The translations under genes and the position numbers were made by a program. This document shows positions 1 to 8,393 of a stretch of 28,972 nucleotides of DNA, one piece after another. The notes below the pieces were generated by a model. The model was not told where the DNA came from and did not search any database. It saw only the letters and a program-made list of their open reading frames with translations. Positions within the stretch are counted from its first letter, which is position 1. Every line of letters begins with the position of its first letter. Source of the stretch: an uncultured Eubacteriales bacterium (GTDB lineage: Bacteria > Bacillota > Clostridia > Oscillospirales > CAG-272); contig CABPZV010000009.1 of NCBI GenBank assembly GCA_902462015.1, positions 1 through 28,972 on the forward strand, read 5' to 3'.

Positions 1-23
1 ATAAAAAAACAGATAAAAATTAT

Positions 24-1469
24 GTGCTTGATGCTCTGTATAAATTAGGAGTTTTTGCATTTTGGATTATAATTTGGCAGATTGCAAGCTGTATTGTAAA
101 TGCGGAAGTTATTTTACCGTCTCCGATGACAGTTCTGACTTGTTTTATAAGACTAATTAAAACACAAATTTTTTTAAAATCAACATTGTCTTCGATAGGA
201 AGAATAATGTCTGGATATATATGCGCGGTTGCCGTGAGCTTTATTGCAGCTATACTGATGTATAAAAGCAGAATAGCCGGCGCATTATTGTCTCCGGTGT
301 TAAAAATAATCACGGCGACGCCGGTTGCGTCATTTATTATTCTTGCACTTGTCTGGATAGGCAGAGAAAAGGTACCGTCATTTATTTCAGCTCTGATTGT
401 CCTTCCTGTAATGACAGCGCATATCAGCGCAGGAATAAGATCTGTCGATTTAAAGCTTCAGGAAATGTGTTTATCCTACGGTTTTTCTTTTGCTAAAAGA
501 CTAATACTTCTTTATATTCCGTCTTCGGCACCGGAAATCGCTGCAGGGCTTGCCACGTCACTCGGACTTGCATGGAAATCCGGAGTTGCAGCGGAGGTAC
601 TCTGTATGCCGAAAAATTCTATAGGCAGATATGTCTATGAATCGAAGCTTTATCTTGAGACTCCGGATTTATTTGCATGGACTGCTACAGTTATTTTCCT
701 TAGTATTCTGATTGAAAAACTTTTGCGCAAAGCTTTTGCCTTGGCATCTGGAAAAATCAAAGCATCATCGAACATATACAACAAAGAATATATGAGGATA
801 AATAAAGAATCTAAAGACTTTATTTCTGAAAATGTTTCCAATAATAAAATCATATCGCCCGGAAAACTGAGTTCTGATATATTCATAAAAAATTTATCAA
901 AGAAATTCGGGAAAAACAACGTATTTTCTGGATTGACATTTGATATTGCAGCGCATGATTCAACTGCTGTTATGGGACCATCGGGGTGCGGAAAGACAAC
1001 TCTTATGCGTATTCTCTGCGGCTTGGAAAAAGCAGACAGCGGAGAAGTATCCGGCGTAAATCCTATTGATTGTGCTCCGGTTTTTCAAGAGCCGAGGCTT
1101 CTTCCGTGGCTCAGTGCTGCTGAAAATGTTGCTTGTGCATCTCCGAAATATAGACTTACTGATAAAAAGGATTCAATTTTACTGGCAAAAAAATTGCTCG
1201 GTGCATTCGACATTCCTGATTATACACATGATTTTTTGCCATCAAAGCTTTCCGGCGGAATGTGCCAGAGGGTTTCAATTGCGCGCGCACTGATTTCTGA
1301 AAGACCTTTTTTGCTGCTTGACGAACCATTCCGTGGACTTGATGAAAAACTTAAGGAAAAAATTATCTTTCTTGTAAAGAAAAATTCAGACACCATTTTG
1401 CTTATAACGCACCTTCGGAGAGAAGCAGAACAGCTCGGAGCTGAACTCCTGGAATTCAATCAGCTTTGA
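24..1469 (+). CDS. Fused ABC permease-ATPase, nitrate/sulfonate/taurine (SsuC-SsuB) type
   Basis: This is a membrane importer subunit combining two normally separate proteins. Residues about 8-240 form a BPD-type permease with several hydrophobic helices and the cytoplasmic coupling loop (around SYGFSFAKRLILLYIPSSAP). A linker of about 45 polar residues leads to an ABC ATPase at about 287-481. The ATPase has Walker A GPSGCGKTT (near 318), a Q-loop (VFQEPRLLPW), the signature LSGGMCQR (near 409), Walker B LLLDEP (near 431) and an H-loop His (ITHLRREAEQ, near 460), so it looks catalytically complete. The Q-loop wording is typical of the SsuB/TauB/ThiZ group. The substrate cannot be read from the sequence: sulfonates, taurine, nitrate and pyrimidine thiamine precursors are all family options. 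The periplasmic-type binding protein would lie upstream, outside the window. The GTG at 24 is the first usable start, but the frame is open to the window edge, so the true start may be further left. It converges on the aldo/keto reductase gene. Confidence 0.88.
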   Translation: MLDALYKLGVFAFWIIIWQIASCIVNAEVILPSPMTVLTCFIRLIKTQIFLKSTLSSIGRIMSGYICAVAVSFIAAILMYKSRIAGALLSPVLKIITATPVASFIILALVWIGREKVPSFISALIVLPVMTAHISAGIRSVDLKLQEMCLSYGFSFAKRLILLYIPSSAPEIAAGLATSLGLAWKSGVAAEVLCMPKNSIGRYVYESKLYLETPDLFAWTATVIFLSILIEKLLRKAFALASGKIKASSNIYNKEYMRINKESKDFISENVSNNKIISPGKLSSDIFIKNLSKKFGKNNVFSGLTFDIAAHDSTAVMGPSGCGKTTLMRILCGLEKADSGEVSGVNPIDCAPVFQEPRLLPWLSAAENVACASPKYRLTDKKDSILLAKKLLGAFDIPDYTHDFLPSKLSGGMCQRVSIARALISERPFLLLDEPFRGLDEKLKEKIIFLVKKNSDTILLITHLRREAEQLGAELLEFNQL

Positions 1470-1551
1470 GGCCGCATAATAATATTAATGGTGTTAGTTT
1501 TATTATCCGTATTTAGAACAGAGAAAGGGGCTTTAAGAAGGTATATAAAAT

Positions 1552-2580
1552 TCAGTCGACTTTTACCTTTCCTGCAAGAACATTCTTGTAGTCTTCATAG
1601 TTCTTTTTTAACAATTTCGGAGTATCAAGTCCATACGGACATTTCTTTTTGCAGGCGCCGCATTCGACGCACTTTTCAGTTTTCTTCATTTCCTTCTGCC
1701 AATACTCAGACAGCCAGTTATGCGACGGCGCACGGCGGAGCATAAGCGACATACGTGCGCACTGGTTAATCATAATGCCCTGCGGACATGGCATACAGTA
1801 TCCGCAGCCTCGGCAGAAATCATGTGCAAGCTCTTTTTTATCTTTATCAATCACGGATTGCAGCTCCTCGTAAAGCTCAGGAGCCTCGTTGAAGTATGAA
1901 AGCCACTCTTCAAGCTCATGTTCATACTGAACTCCCCAAATCGGAACTGCGTTATCAAATCCTGAAATAAATGCAAAAGCAGCACGGGAATTTGTAATCA
2001 GGCCTCCGGCAAGTGCTTTCATTGCTATAAAGCCCATATTATGTGACCGACAGCTTTTCACAAGAGAGATTTCCCGGTCTCCCGAAAGGTAGCTGAACGG
2101 AAACTGCATAGTCTCGTAAAGACCGGATTCAACACACTCATCAGCGACGTCAATTTGATGTGACGTAATTCCTATATGTCTTATAAGCTTCTGCCGCTTA
2201 AAATCCTCCATTTGTTCATACATACCGGTGCCGTCCCCAGGGCGGTAGCAGCATGTTGACTGGTGAAACTGATATATATCTATATAATCGGTTTTCAGCA
2301 TTTTCAGAGATGTTTCGAGCTGACTTTTCATCTCATCGGGTGTTTTGGCAGCAGTTTTGGTTGCTATGTATATTTTATCTCGGACATCGGAAAGAGCGAT
2401 ACCTATTTTTTCTTCACTGTCCGAATATGCTCTTGCAGTATCAAAAAAAGTCATTCCTCCATCATAAGCTCTCCGAAGTAATTTTGTAGCCGTTTCAAAA
2501 TCATCACGCTGTATTGGAAGTGCGCCGAAAGCGTTTTGCGGAACCGTAATACCGGTACTGCCAAGTGTAACCGTTTTCAT
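1552..2580 (-). CDS. Aldo/keto reductase with C-terminal 4Fe-4S ferredoxin-like domain
   Basis: This is a 342-residue oxidoreductase. Residues about 1-240 are an aldo/keto reductase TIM barrel: an FDTARAYSDSEEKIG segment with the catalytic Asp and Tyr, an IATK strand carrying the Lys, and a DIYQFHQ strand with the conserved His. The C-terminal part carries two cysteine clusters, CRGCGYCMPC (near 256) and CVECGACKKKC, the second matching the C-x2-C-x2-C-x3-C pattern of 4Fe-4S ferredoxins. Such Fe-S-tailed reductases are common in anaerobes and may take electrons from ferredoxin; the substrate is unknown. It lies downstream of rhaBA on the same strand. Rhamnose breakdown yields L-lactaldehyde, so a role in reducing that aldehyde is possible but only inferred. 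It has its own promoter (2642-2670) with a TTGACA -35, so it is probably a separate transcript. SD-to-ATG spacing is long: AAAGGTGAG ends about 12 nt before the ATG. Confidence 0.9.
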   Translation of the reverse strand: MKTVTLGSTGITVPQNAFGALPIQRDDFETATKLLRRAYDGGMTFFDTARAYSDSEEKIGIALSDVRDKIYIATKTAAKTPDEMKSQLETSLKMLKTDYIDIYQFHQSTCCYRPGDGTGMYEQMEDFKRQKLIRHIGITSHQIDVADECVESGLYETMQFPFSYLSGDREISLVKSCRSHNMGFIAMKALAGGLITNSRAAFAFISGFDNAVPIWGVQYEHELEEWLSYFNEAPELYEELQSVIDKDKKELAHDFCRGCGYCMPCPQGIMINQCARMSLMLRRAPSHNWLSEYWQKEMKKTEKCVECGACKKKCPYGLDTPKLLKKNYEDYKNVLAGKVKVD

Positions 2581-2611
2581 ATGTATGTTTATCTCACCTT
2601 TCTTGTGCTGA

Positions 2612-2632
2612 ATATGTATTAAAATTACATAT
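2612..2632. promoter_or_regulatory. Inverted repeat at the start of the aldo/keto reductase transcript
   Basis: Perfect 7-bp arms ATATGTA and TACATAT are separated by TTAAAAT. The repeat lies just downstream of the predicted transcription start of the gene at 1552-2580, a typical repressor position. The arms are AT-rich, so chance occurrence is possible. No regulator can be named. Confidence 0.35.
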
Positions 2633-2641
2633 CATGTGTTA

Positions 2642-2670
2642 ATATTATCATAATTATAAGTTTGTGTCAA
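2642..2670 (-). promoter_or_regulatory. Sigma-A promoter of the aldo/keto reductase
   Basis: On the minus strand a perfect -35 TTGACA (2670-2665) is followed by a 17-nt spacer and a -10 TAATAT (2647-2642). A TGA directly before the -10 gives an extended -10 character. The predicted start near 2635 leaves a leader of about 55 nt before the ATG at 2580. Confidence 0.6.
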
Positions 2671-2770
2671 TAATTACTTTTTTATGATACTATTTATTTT
2701 ATATAATAAATTGTTTCATGCTATTTGCAGCAAGTTGAAAATTTGAATAGAAGTCATATTCAAAAGAAAC

Positions 2771-2815
2771 AAAAATCCAGAGTTTGCGTAACGGCATCTC
2801 TGGACTTTTCTTTTT
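2771..2815. terminator. Terminator hairpin downstream of rhaA, possibly bidirectional
   Basis: Arms TCCAGAG (2776-2782) and CTCTGGA (2798-2804), with an inner TGC/GCA pairing, are flanked by AAAAA on the left and CTTTTCTTTTT on the right. Read on the minus strand the hairpin is followed by TTTTTG, as expected for terminating a rhaBA transcript. On the plus strand it also has a T-rich tail. Structured repeat copy A lies between rhaA and this hairpin, so it would sit antisense in the rhaBA 3' untranslated region. Confidence 0.6.
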
Positions 2816-2868
2816 ACTGCTGATGGCTTGTTTGTGTTATACGACAGCCGATAAAATATGAGTACGTG

Positions 2869-3018
2869 TATAACTTAGGCAAGATGTCCCACCATTAAGG
2901 CGATCGCCATTAAAGCAGCAGCTTTAATGGCGGTGGGTTACATTCACCATTCAGTGGGAGATACAATCTCCCACTGAATGGTTGCCACGCCATTTGACGG
3001 GGCGAGCCCCTTATTAAA
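2869..3018 (+). repeat. Structured intergenic repeat, copy A
   Basis: This is one of three related elements in the window, the others being 20336-20484 and 20710-20926. It starts with AACTTAGGCAAGATGTCC and ends with CATTTGACGGGGCGAGCCCC plus TTATT. Visible folding on the plus strand: an outer stem CCCACC (2888-2893) with GGTGGG (2932-2937); inside it an 11-bp hairpin GCCATTAAAGC/GCTTTAATGGC (2906-2931, loop AGCA); then a perfect 15-bp hairpin (2947-2961 with 2967-2981, loop TACAA); then GGGG-CGAG-CCCC (2999-3010). It lies between rhaA and its likely terminator, opposite in strand to those genes. It has no credible open reading frame. Confidence 0.85.
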
Positions 3019-3078
3019 CGTCTGTAAACGAAATTATTGAAATGCCTGGGCGTCAGCCTGAATTATAGGTACTTCGAA

Positions 3079-4332
3079 TTATCTCTTTGAAAGTATTTCT
3101 TTTTCATATGATTTGACGTCATTTATCCATTTATCTCTCACTGGAACCCCTGCCTTTTCACAGTAGTAATCCCACACTGCGGAGAAGGGAAGCGTTTTGA
3201 TTTCCTCAAGCATTGCCAGGCGTGAAGTATAGTCACCGCTGTTTTCAAATGAACGAAGCTTGTCAACAGGCGCAACTGCCGCAAACAGTAAAGCCTTCTG
3301 CATGTTGCGAGTTCCGATTACCCATGCGGCGATACGGTTAATAGACGCGTCAAAGAAATCAAGTCCTATATGCACTCTATTTTCAAATCCGCCCCAGAGT
3401 ATTTCCTGAGCAATGTATTTAAGCTCATCGTCAAATATAACTACATGGTCGCTGTCCCATCTTACAGGACGGGAAACGTGGAGCATTACATCATCAAGGA
3501 AAAGCAGTGCTGATGAAATTTTATCGGATACTACCTCAGTCGGATGATAATGACCTGTATCAAGTGTGACACTGATACCGTTTTTCTGGGCATACGCAAG
3601 ATAGAATTCATGTGAGCCTATCGTACAGCTCTCAGCGCCGAGACCGAAAACCTTTCCCTCAACGGAATCAATGAGATATTTTTTGTCCAGCTTTACCGAA
3701 AAGATTTTATCATATGATTCCTTTAGACGCTCACGGTATGCAAAGCGGTTGACCGGAATATCCTTAAATCCGTCAGGCACCCAATGATTTTCCATTACGG
3801 TGGTACCAAGCTCACGGCCGATATATTCTGAAATTCGGCGGCAGGCGATGCCATGCTCAATCCAAAACTCTCTTATCTGCTTATCCGGATGCGACAAAGT
3901 AAAGCCATCGGAGCTAAGCTTATGCGAGAAGTAGGTCGGATTAAAATCAATACCAAAGCTTTTTTCTTTTGCCCAGTCAACCCAGGACGCAAAGTGCTTA
4001 GGTTCTATTTCGTTTCTGTCAACCCGTTCGCCGCAATTATCAAGATAAATTGCATGAAGACTGATATTTTTTTTGCCCGGAATCAAAGACGCAGCTTTTT
4101 CGAAATCACTGCGGAGCTGTTCAATCGTAACAGCACGTCCAGGATAATTACCTGTAGTCTGAATACCGCCGGTAAGGTCCCCGTCAGGATTTTCAAATCC
4201 GCGTACGTCATCGCCCTGCCAGCAGTGCATCGACACGGGAATTTTTTCTATTCTTGAAATCGCCGAATCGGTATCGACACCCAATTCAGCATAAATCTCT
4301 TTGGCATTTTTATAAGCTTCGGAAACAGACAT
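3079..4332 (-). CDS. rhaA: L-rhamnose isomerase
   Basis: RhaA converts L-rhamnose to L-rhamnulose, the first committed step of rhamnose catabolism, in the cytoplasm and with divalent metal ions. The 417-residue length matches the family (about 420). Diagnostic segments include the N-terminal IPVSMHCWQGDDVRGFE and GGIQTTGNYPGRA, the mid-protein VTLDTGHYHPTEVVSDKI carrying metal-binding Asp and His residues, and WDSDHVVIFDDEL. The ATG at 4332 has a strong SD (GGAGG, 7 nt upstream). It follows rhaB by 69 nt, and the two are probably cotranscribed in the order rhaB-rhaA. The aldolase RhaD, a transporter and an AraC-type regulator are absent from the window. Confidence 0.96.
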   Translation of the reverse strand: MSVSEAYKNAKEIYAELGVDTDSAISRIEKIPVSMHCWQGDDVRGFENPDGDLTGGIQTTGNYPGRAVTIEQLRSDFEKAASLIPGKKNISLHAIYLDNCGERVDRNEIEPKHFASWVDWAKEKSFGIDFNPTYFSHKLSSDGFTLSHPDKQIREFWIEHGIACRRISEYIGRELGTTVMENHWVPDGFKDIPVNRFAYRERLKESYDKIFSVKLDKKYLIDSVEGKVFGLGAESCTIGSHEFYLAYAQKNGISVTLDTGHYHPTEVVSDKISSALLFLDDVMLHVSRPVRWDSDHVVIFDDELKYIAQEILWGGFENRVHIGLDFFDASINRIAAWVIGTRNMQKALLFAAVAPVDKLRSFENSGDYTSRLAMLEEIKTLPFSAVWDYYCEKAGVPVRDKWINDVKSYEKEILSKR

Positions 4333-4401
4333 ATTAATCCTCCATTCCGCATATAGCGGCTAAAAAATAATACATTAAAAGAAATCAACAATTTTTTATA
4401 T

Positions 4402-5886
4402 TCAGTCTTTTAACAGAGCACAGAATTTTTCGTAGCCCTCATCCCACATTGCAGCATTTTCTCTGTTAGGCTCATAGCACTTGATTTCGAAAGAGTTACG
4501 TACAATATGGCGTGCCTCGGACATATTTTTTATTTCACCGAGAGCCATAGCTTGAACGCAGATATTACCGATTGCGGTTGCTTCAACAGGACCGGCATAT
4601 ACAGGGATTCCGCATGCGTCGGCAGTCAGCTGGCACAGAGGCGCTTCTTTGCAGCCTCCGCCTACGATATTGATGAACGGAGTCTTTGTACCCTTTATGC
4701 TGTTGATTTTATCAACAGTCCAGCGGTAGCAAAGCGCAAGACTGTCAAAAATACAGCGCACAATCTCTCCGTAGCTCTCAGGAACATGCTGTCCTGTTTT
4801 ACGGCAGTATTCTGCAATTCGCTCCGGCATATTTCCGGGCGCGTTAAAAGTATAGTCGTTCGGATTAATCAGGCAGCGAAGAGGTCTTGAGGCCATAGCT
4901 GCATCCGACAGCCAGTCGAAGGAAAACTTCTTTCCTTCACGTGCCCACTGACGGCGTGATTCCTGCTCAATCCAAAGTCCCATAATATTTTTGAGAAAAC
5001 GTATAGTACGGCTCATACCGCCCTCATTGGTAAAGTCGTACTTTTTCGCATCTCCGTCAAGACAGGGTTCCTTAAGCTCACTGCCCATAAGTGACCATGT
5101 TCCGCTTGAAATGTATACGAAATCATCTCCCTTTGCAGGAACTGCAACGACAGCGCTTGCCGTATCATGAGAAGCTGCGTGTATAACCTTTGCATTGATT
5201 GCTCCGACTTCTTCGATTACTTGAGGGAGAAGCGGTCCTACTATGGTTCCGGGCTGAGCGATTTTTCCGAATATCTCTTTTGGGATTCCGAATTTTTCAA
5301 TAACGTCAAAAGACCAGTTACGGGCTTTCGAATCAAGCAGTGCTCCGGTTGACGCTATAGTGTACTCGTTTTCCTGAACTCCGGTCAAGAAATAATTGAG
5401 AAGATCAGGGACAAAAAGAAGTTTTTTAGCTACATCAAAAATCTCTGGATTGTCACGCTTTTCTGCGATAAGCTGAAAAATAGTGTTGAAGTTCATTGTC
5501 TGCGTACCGGTAATACTGTAAAGAGCGTCCTGACTTATAGTATTAAATGCAAGCTCCGGTACGCCGGCAGTACGGTCGTCGCGGTAATGGTACGGATTGC
5601 TGATAAGTTTACCGTTTTTATCAAGAAATCCGTAATCAACGCCCCATGTGTCAATTGCAATTGAGGCAATGTCACGATCCTCACTAAGTGCGCATTTTCT
5701 TATAGAATCTTTAATTTCATGATAAATACGCAAAATGTCCCAGTTAAAACTTCCTGCTGTGATTACAGGCTCATTTGGGAATCTGTGATTTTCCTCAAGA
5801 GTAAGACGGTTTCCGTCGAACTTTCCGACAATTCCCCTTCCGCTGGATGCTCCCAGGTCAATTGCGAGCATTTTAAGTTCTGCCAT
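4402..5886 (-). CDS. rhaB: Rhamnulokinase
   Basis: This FGGY/actin-fold sugar kinase phosphorylates L-rhamnulose to L-rhamnulose 1-phosphate using ATP. The 494-residue length is normal for the family. The N-terminal phosphate-binding segment AIDLGASSGRG, the catalytic-Asp region IDTWGVDYGFLD, the second ATP-site segment ISSGTWSLMGSEL and the C-terminal adenosine segment INIVGGGCKEAPLCQLTADA are all present. SD AAGGAG precedes the ATG at 5886. mutS2 ends only 46 nt upstream with no obvious terminator, so rhaB may be partly transcribed by read-through from mutS2. rhaA follows directly. Confidence 0.95.
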   Translation of the reverse strand: MAELKMLAIDLGASSGRGIVGKFDGNRLTLEENHRFPNEPVITAGSFNWDILRIYHEIKDSIRKCALSEDRDIASIAIDTWGVDYGFLDKNGKLISNPYHYRDDRTAGVPELAFNTISQDALYSITGTQTMNFNTIFQLIAEKRDNPEIFDVAKKLLFVPDLLNYFLTGVQENEYTIASTGALLDSKARNWSFDVIEKFGIPKEIFGKIAQPGTIVGPLLPQVIEEVGAINAKVIHAASHDTASAVVAVPAKGDDFVYISSGTWSLMGSELKEPCLDGDAKKYDFTNEGGMSRTIRFLKNIMGLWIEQESRRQWAREGKKFSFDWLSDAAMASRPLRCLINPNDYTFNAPGNMPERIAEYCRKTGQHVPESYGEIVRCIFDSLALCYRWTVDKINSIKGTKTPFINIVGGGCKEAPLCQLTADACGIPVYAGPVEATAIGNICVQAMALGEIKNMSEARHIVRNSFEIKCYEPNRENAAMWDEGYEKFCALLKD

Positions 5887-5932
5887 ACTTATTATCTCCT
5901 TTTCAATAGGCGCACATGCACCGTTGTGTTTT

Positions 5933-8332
5933 TTATTTCAGTTCTACAACCGTAACTCCGCCGTCTCCTTCTCCATACATACCGAGACGATACGACTTTA
6001 TACGTTTGTCGTTCTTCATAAATTGCCATAGCGCCTTTTTCAGCGCACCGGTTCCCTTACCATGTACAACAGTAACCGATTTTACCCCGGCCATTTTTGC
6101 ATCATCGAGATATCTATCCAGAATAAACCAACCGTCCTCGCCATTTTCGCCGCGAAGATCTATTTCGGGGCTGAAGCTTTTTGCAGAAAGCGACTTTCCT
6201 TCGCTTCTTATAGATTTTTTCTTTTTGTCGTCTCCTATAAAGAAAGCAGAATCACCCTCTATAAGCCTCAGCTCTTTTAACGGCACGCGAGTTTTAATTA
6301 TTCCTGCCTGAACGGTTGCACTGTCGTTTTTATCTGAGATTTCCAAAACAGTTCCTGCTTTACCGAGTGAAGTAATCTGAACCTCGTCTCCGATTTTCAG
6401 CGGCCGCGGCAGCTTGTACTCTTTATCAGAATGCATATTTACGACAGGATTAATTCTGTCATCTGCCTCGCGAAGGCTCCGGCGAATATTTTGCCTTGCC
6501 CTGCTGAGAGAATCTGATAAATCAGACGAATCCCGTTTGCGCTTGACCTCTTCCAACTGTTCAAGCACGTACTCGCTCGTAGCTCTCGCACTTTCTACAA
6601 TTTGCATAGCAGCTGCACGCTGGCGCTCGATTTCACGCTCGGTACGCTCTTTATAAAGACGAAGATCCTTCTCTTTCTCCTGCTTATATGCCTCGTATTC
6701 GGTCCGGAGACTTGCCGCCTCCGCGCGTTCTTTTTCCAGTGAAGCGCGCTTTTCTTCAAGCTGGTCTATAATCGCTTCAAAGCGACGGTTGTCACCGCTG
6801 ACATAACTCTCCGCCCGTTTTACAATATACTCGTCAAGTCCAAGCTTGCGTGAAATGGCGAAGGCGTTGGATCTGCCCGGAGTTCCTATTATAAGCCTGT
6901 AGGTAGGGCGAAGTGTTTCAATATCAAATTCACAGCAGGCATTGCAAACTCCGTCTGTATCGAGTGCGTATTCTTTCAGCTCGGCATAATGTGTTGTCGA
7001 AGCGCATAAAGCTCCTCGTTCGCGCACACATTCAAGAATGGACACTGCAAGTGCTGCTCCTTCAATCGGATCTGTCCCGGCTCCAAGCTCGTCGAAAAGA
7101 ACAAGACTTTTTGAATCAGCTTTTTTTAGCATTTCTACTATACAGACCATATGTGCGGAAAAGGTGGAGAGGGATTGTTCGATACTCTGTTCATCCCCGA
7201 TATTTGCAAGAACACAGCTGAATACGCCAATTTCAGACAGAGCTTTTGCTGATATATGAAGACCGGACTGTGCCATAAGGACGAACAGGCCGAGAGTTTT
7301 CAGCGTTACAGTCTTTCCTCCGGTATTAGGTCCGGTAATTACAAGGGTGTCAAATCCGCATCCGATATTCACGTCAATAGGAACAACGCTCTTTTTGTCA
7401 ATCAGAGGATGTCTTGCTTTACGCAGATCTATCTTCAGAGAATCCGAAATTATAGGCTCCACACCGTCAATCCGGTATGAATATTCGGCTTTTGCATAGA
7501 TGAATGCAATTTCAGTTATGTTATAATAATTAAGACTTAGCTCACCTGAATGTTCTGAACAGAGTGCTGAAAGCTCTGCAAGAATACGGTCGATCTCGCG
7601 GTTTTCCTTAATTTCAAGCTCACGAAGCTCGTTGTTTGCTTCAACGACAGACATGGGTTCAATGAACACGGTAGCTCCGGAAGCAGATGTATCGTGTACC
7701 AGTCCTTTGATTTCATTCTTGTTTTCAAGCTTTACAGGAACAACGAAGCGTCCGCCGCGTGTAGTCACAATGTTTTCCTGCAGATACTTGCTGTATGAAC
7801 CGCTTGTATATTTTTGCAGAATATCCTTTATTCTGTTTGAAGCCGATCTTTTCTTTCGTCTTATATCAGCCAGCGCGGGACTTGCTTCATCTGCCATCAT
7901 CTCTTCTGATACGATTGAACGGCTAATGCGCGATTCCGCTCTGCGATTTTCTACAAGCCGCTCAAAATACACATCGATTGTCATGGCTTCACTAGAACGG
8001 TCTGTATTATAATAATTTAAAAGAGTTCTGGCTGTATGCCACACTGCCGCGATATCCAAAAGCTCCCTCATAGAAAGAGATGCTCCGCGGTCAGCACGCT
8101 CAAGCGCAGAAGATATATCTTGGATATCCGAAAAAGCAGGACTGCCTTTAAGTCCTATAAGTTTTTTTGCGTCAGACGTCTCGCGCTGCGTTCTTCTGAC
8201 AACAGCAGGATCATCCGACGGACGCAGCCGCAGCGCCAACCCTTTTGCCCCGTCAGTATGAGCACAATCTGCAAGCTGACTGCATATTTTGTCATATTCA
8301 AGAGCCGTCATGGCTCTATCAAAATCAGGCAT
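5933..8332 (-). CDS. mutS2: MutS2 ATPase/endonuclease with C-terminal Smr domain
   Basis: MutS2 is not a mismatch-repair enzyme. In Bacillota it has been linked to recombination control and to splitting collided ribosomes. The 799-residue length is typical. N-terminal core and lever regions are followed by the ATPase: Walker A ITGPNTGGKTVTLK (near 333) and Walker B LVLFDELGAGTDP (near 412). A long charged coiled coil at about 510-620 and a KOW-like segment (KIGDEVQITSLGKAGTVLEI, near 655) come next, then an Smr domain from about 724 with IDLRGENGEDG and VTVVHGKGTGALK. The SD AAAGGA lies about 11 nt before the ATG. It is placed between a Gfo/Idh-type dehydrogenase and rhaB, an uncommon setting for a housekeeping gene. 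Confidence 0.96.
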   Translation of the reverse strand: MPDFDRAMTALEYDKICSQLADCAHTDGAKGLALRLRPSDDPAVVRRTQRETSDAKKLIGLKGSPAFSDIQDISSALERADRGASLSMRELLDIAAVWHTARTLLNYYNTDRSSEAMTIDVYFERLVENRRAESRISRSIVSEEMMADEASPALADIRRKKRSASNRIKDILQKYTSGSYSKYLQENIVTTRGGRFVVPVKLENKNEIKGLVHDTSASGATVFIEPMSVVEANNELRELEIKENREIDRILAELSALCSEHSGELSLNYYNITEIAFIYAKAEYSYRIDGVEPIISDSLKIDLRKARHPLIDKKSVVPIDVNIGCGFDTLVITGPNTGGKTVTLKTLGLFVLMAQSGLHISAKALSEIGVFSCVLANIGDEQSIEQSLSTFSAHMVCIVEMLKKADSKSLVLFDELGAGTDPIEGAALAVSILECVRERGALCASTTHYAELKEYALDTDGVCNACCEFDIETLRPTYRLIIGTPGRSNAFAISRKLGLDEYIVKRAESYVSGDNRRFEAIIDQLEEKRASLEKERAEAASLRTEYEAYKQEKEKDLRLYKERTEREIERQRAAAMQIVESARATSEYVLEQLEEVKRKRDSSDLSDSLSRARQNIRRSLREADDRINPVVNMHSDKEYKLPRPLKIGDEVQITSLGKAGTVLEISDKNDSATVQAGIIKTRVPLKELRLIEGDSAFFIGDDKKKKSIRSEGKSLSAKSFSPEIDLRGENGEDGWFILDRYLDDAKMAGVKSVTVVHGKGTGALKKALWQFMKNDKRIKSYRLGMYGEGDGGVTVVELK

Positions 8333-8393
8333 TTATAAAGTTATCCTTTCATAACAAACTCTTTTATGCCTGATGCATTAAAAAACAAACCTG

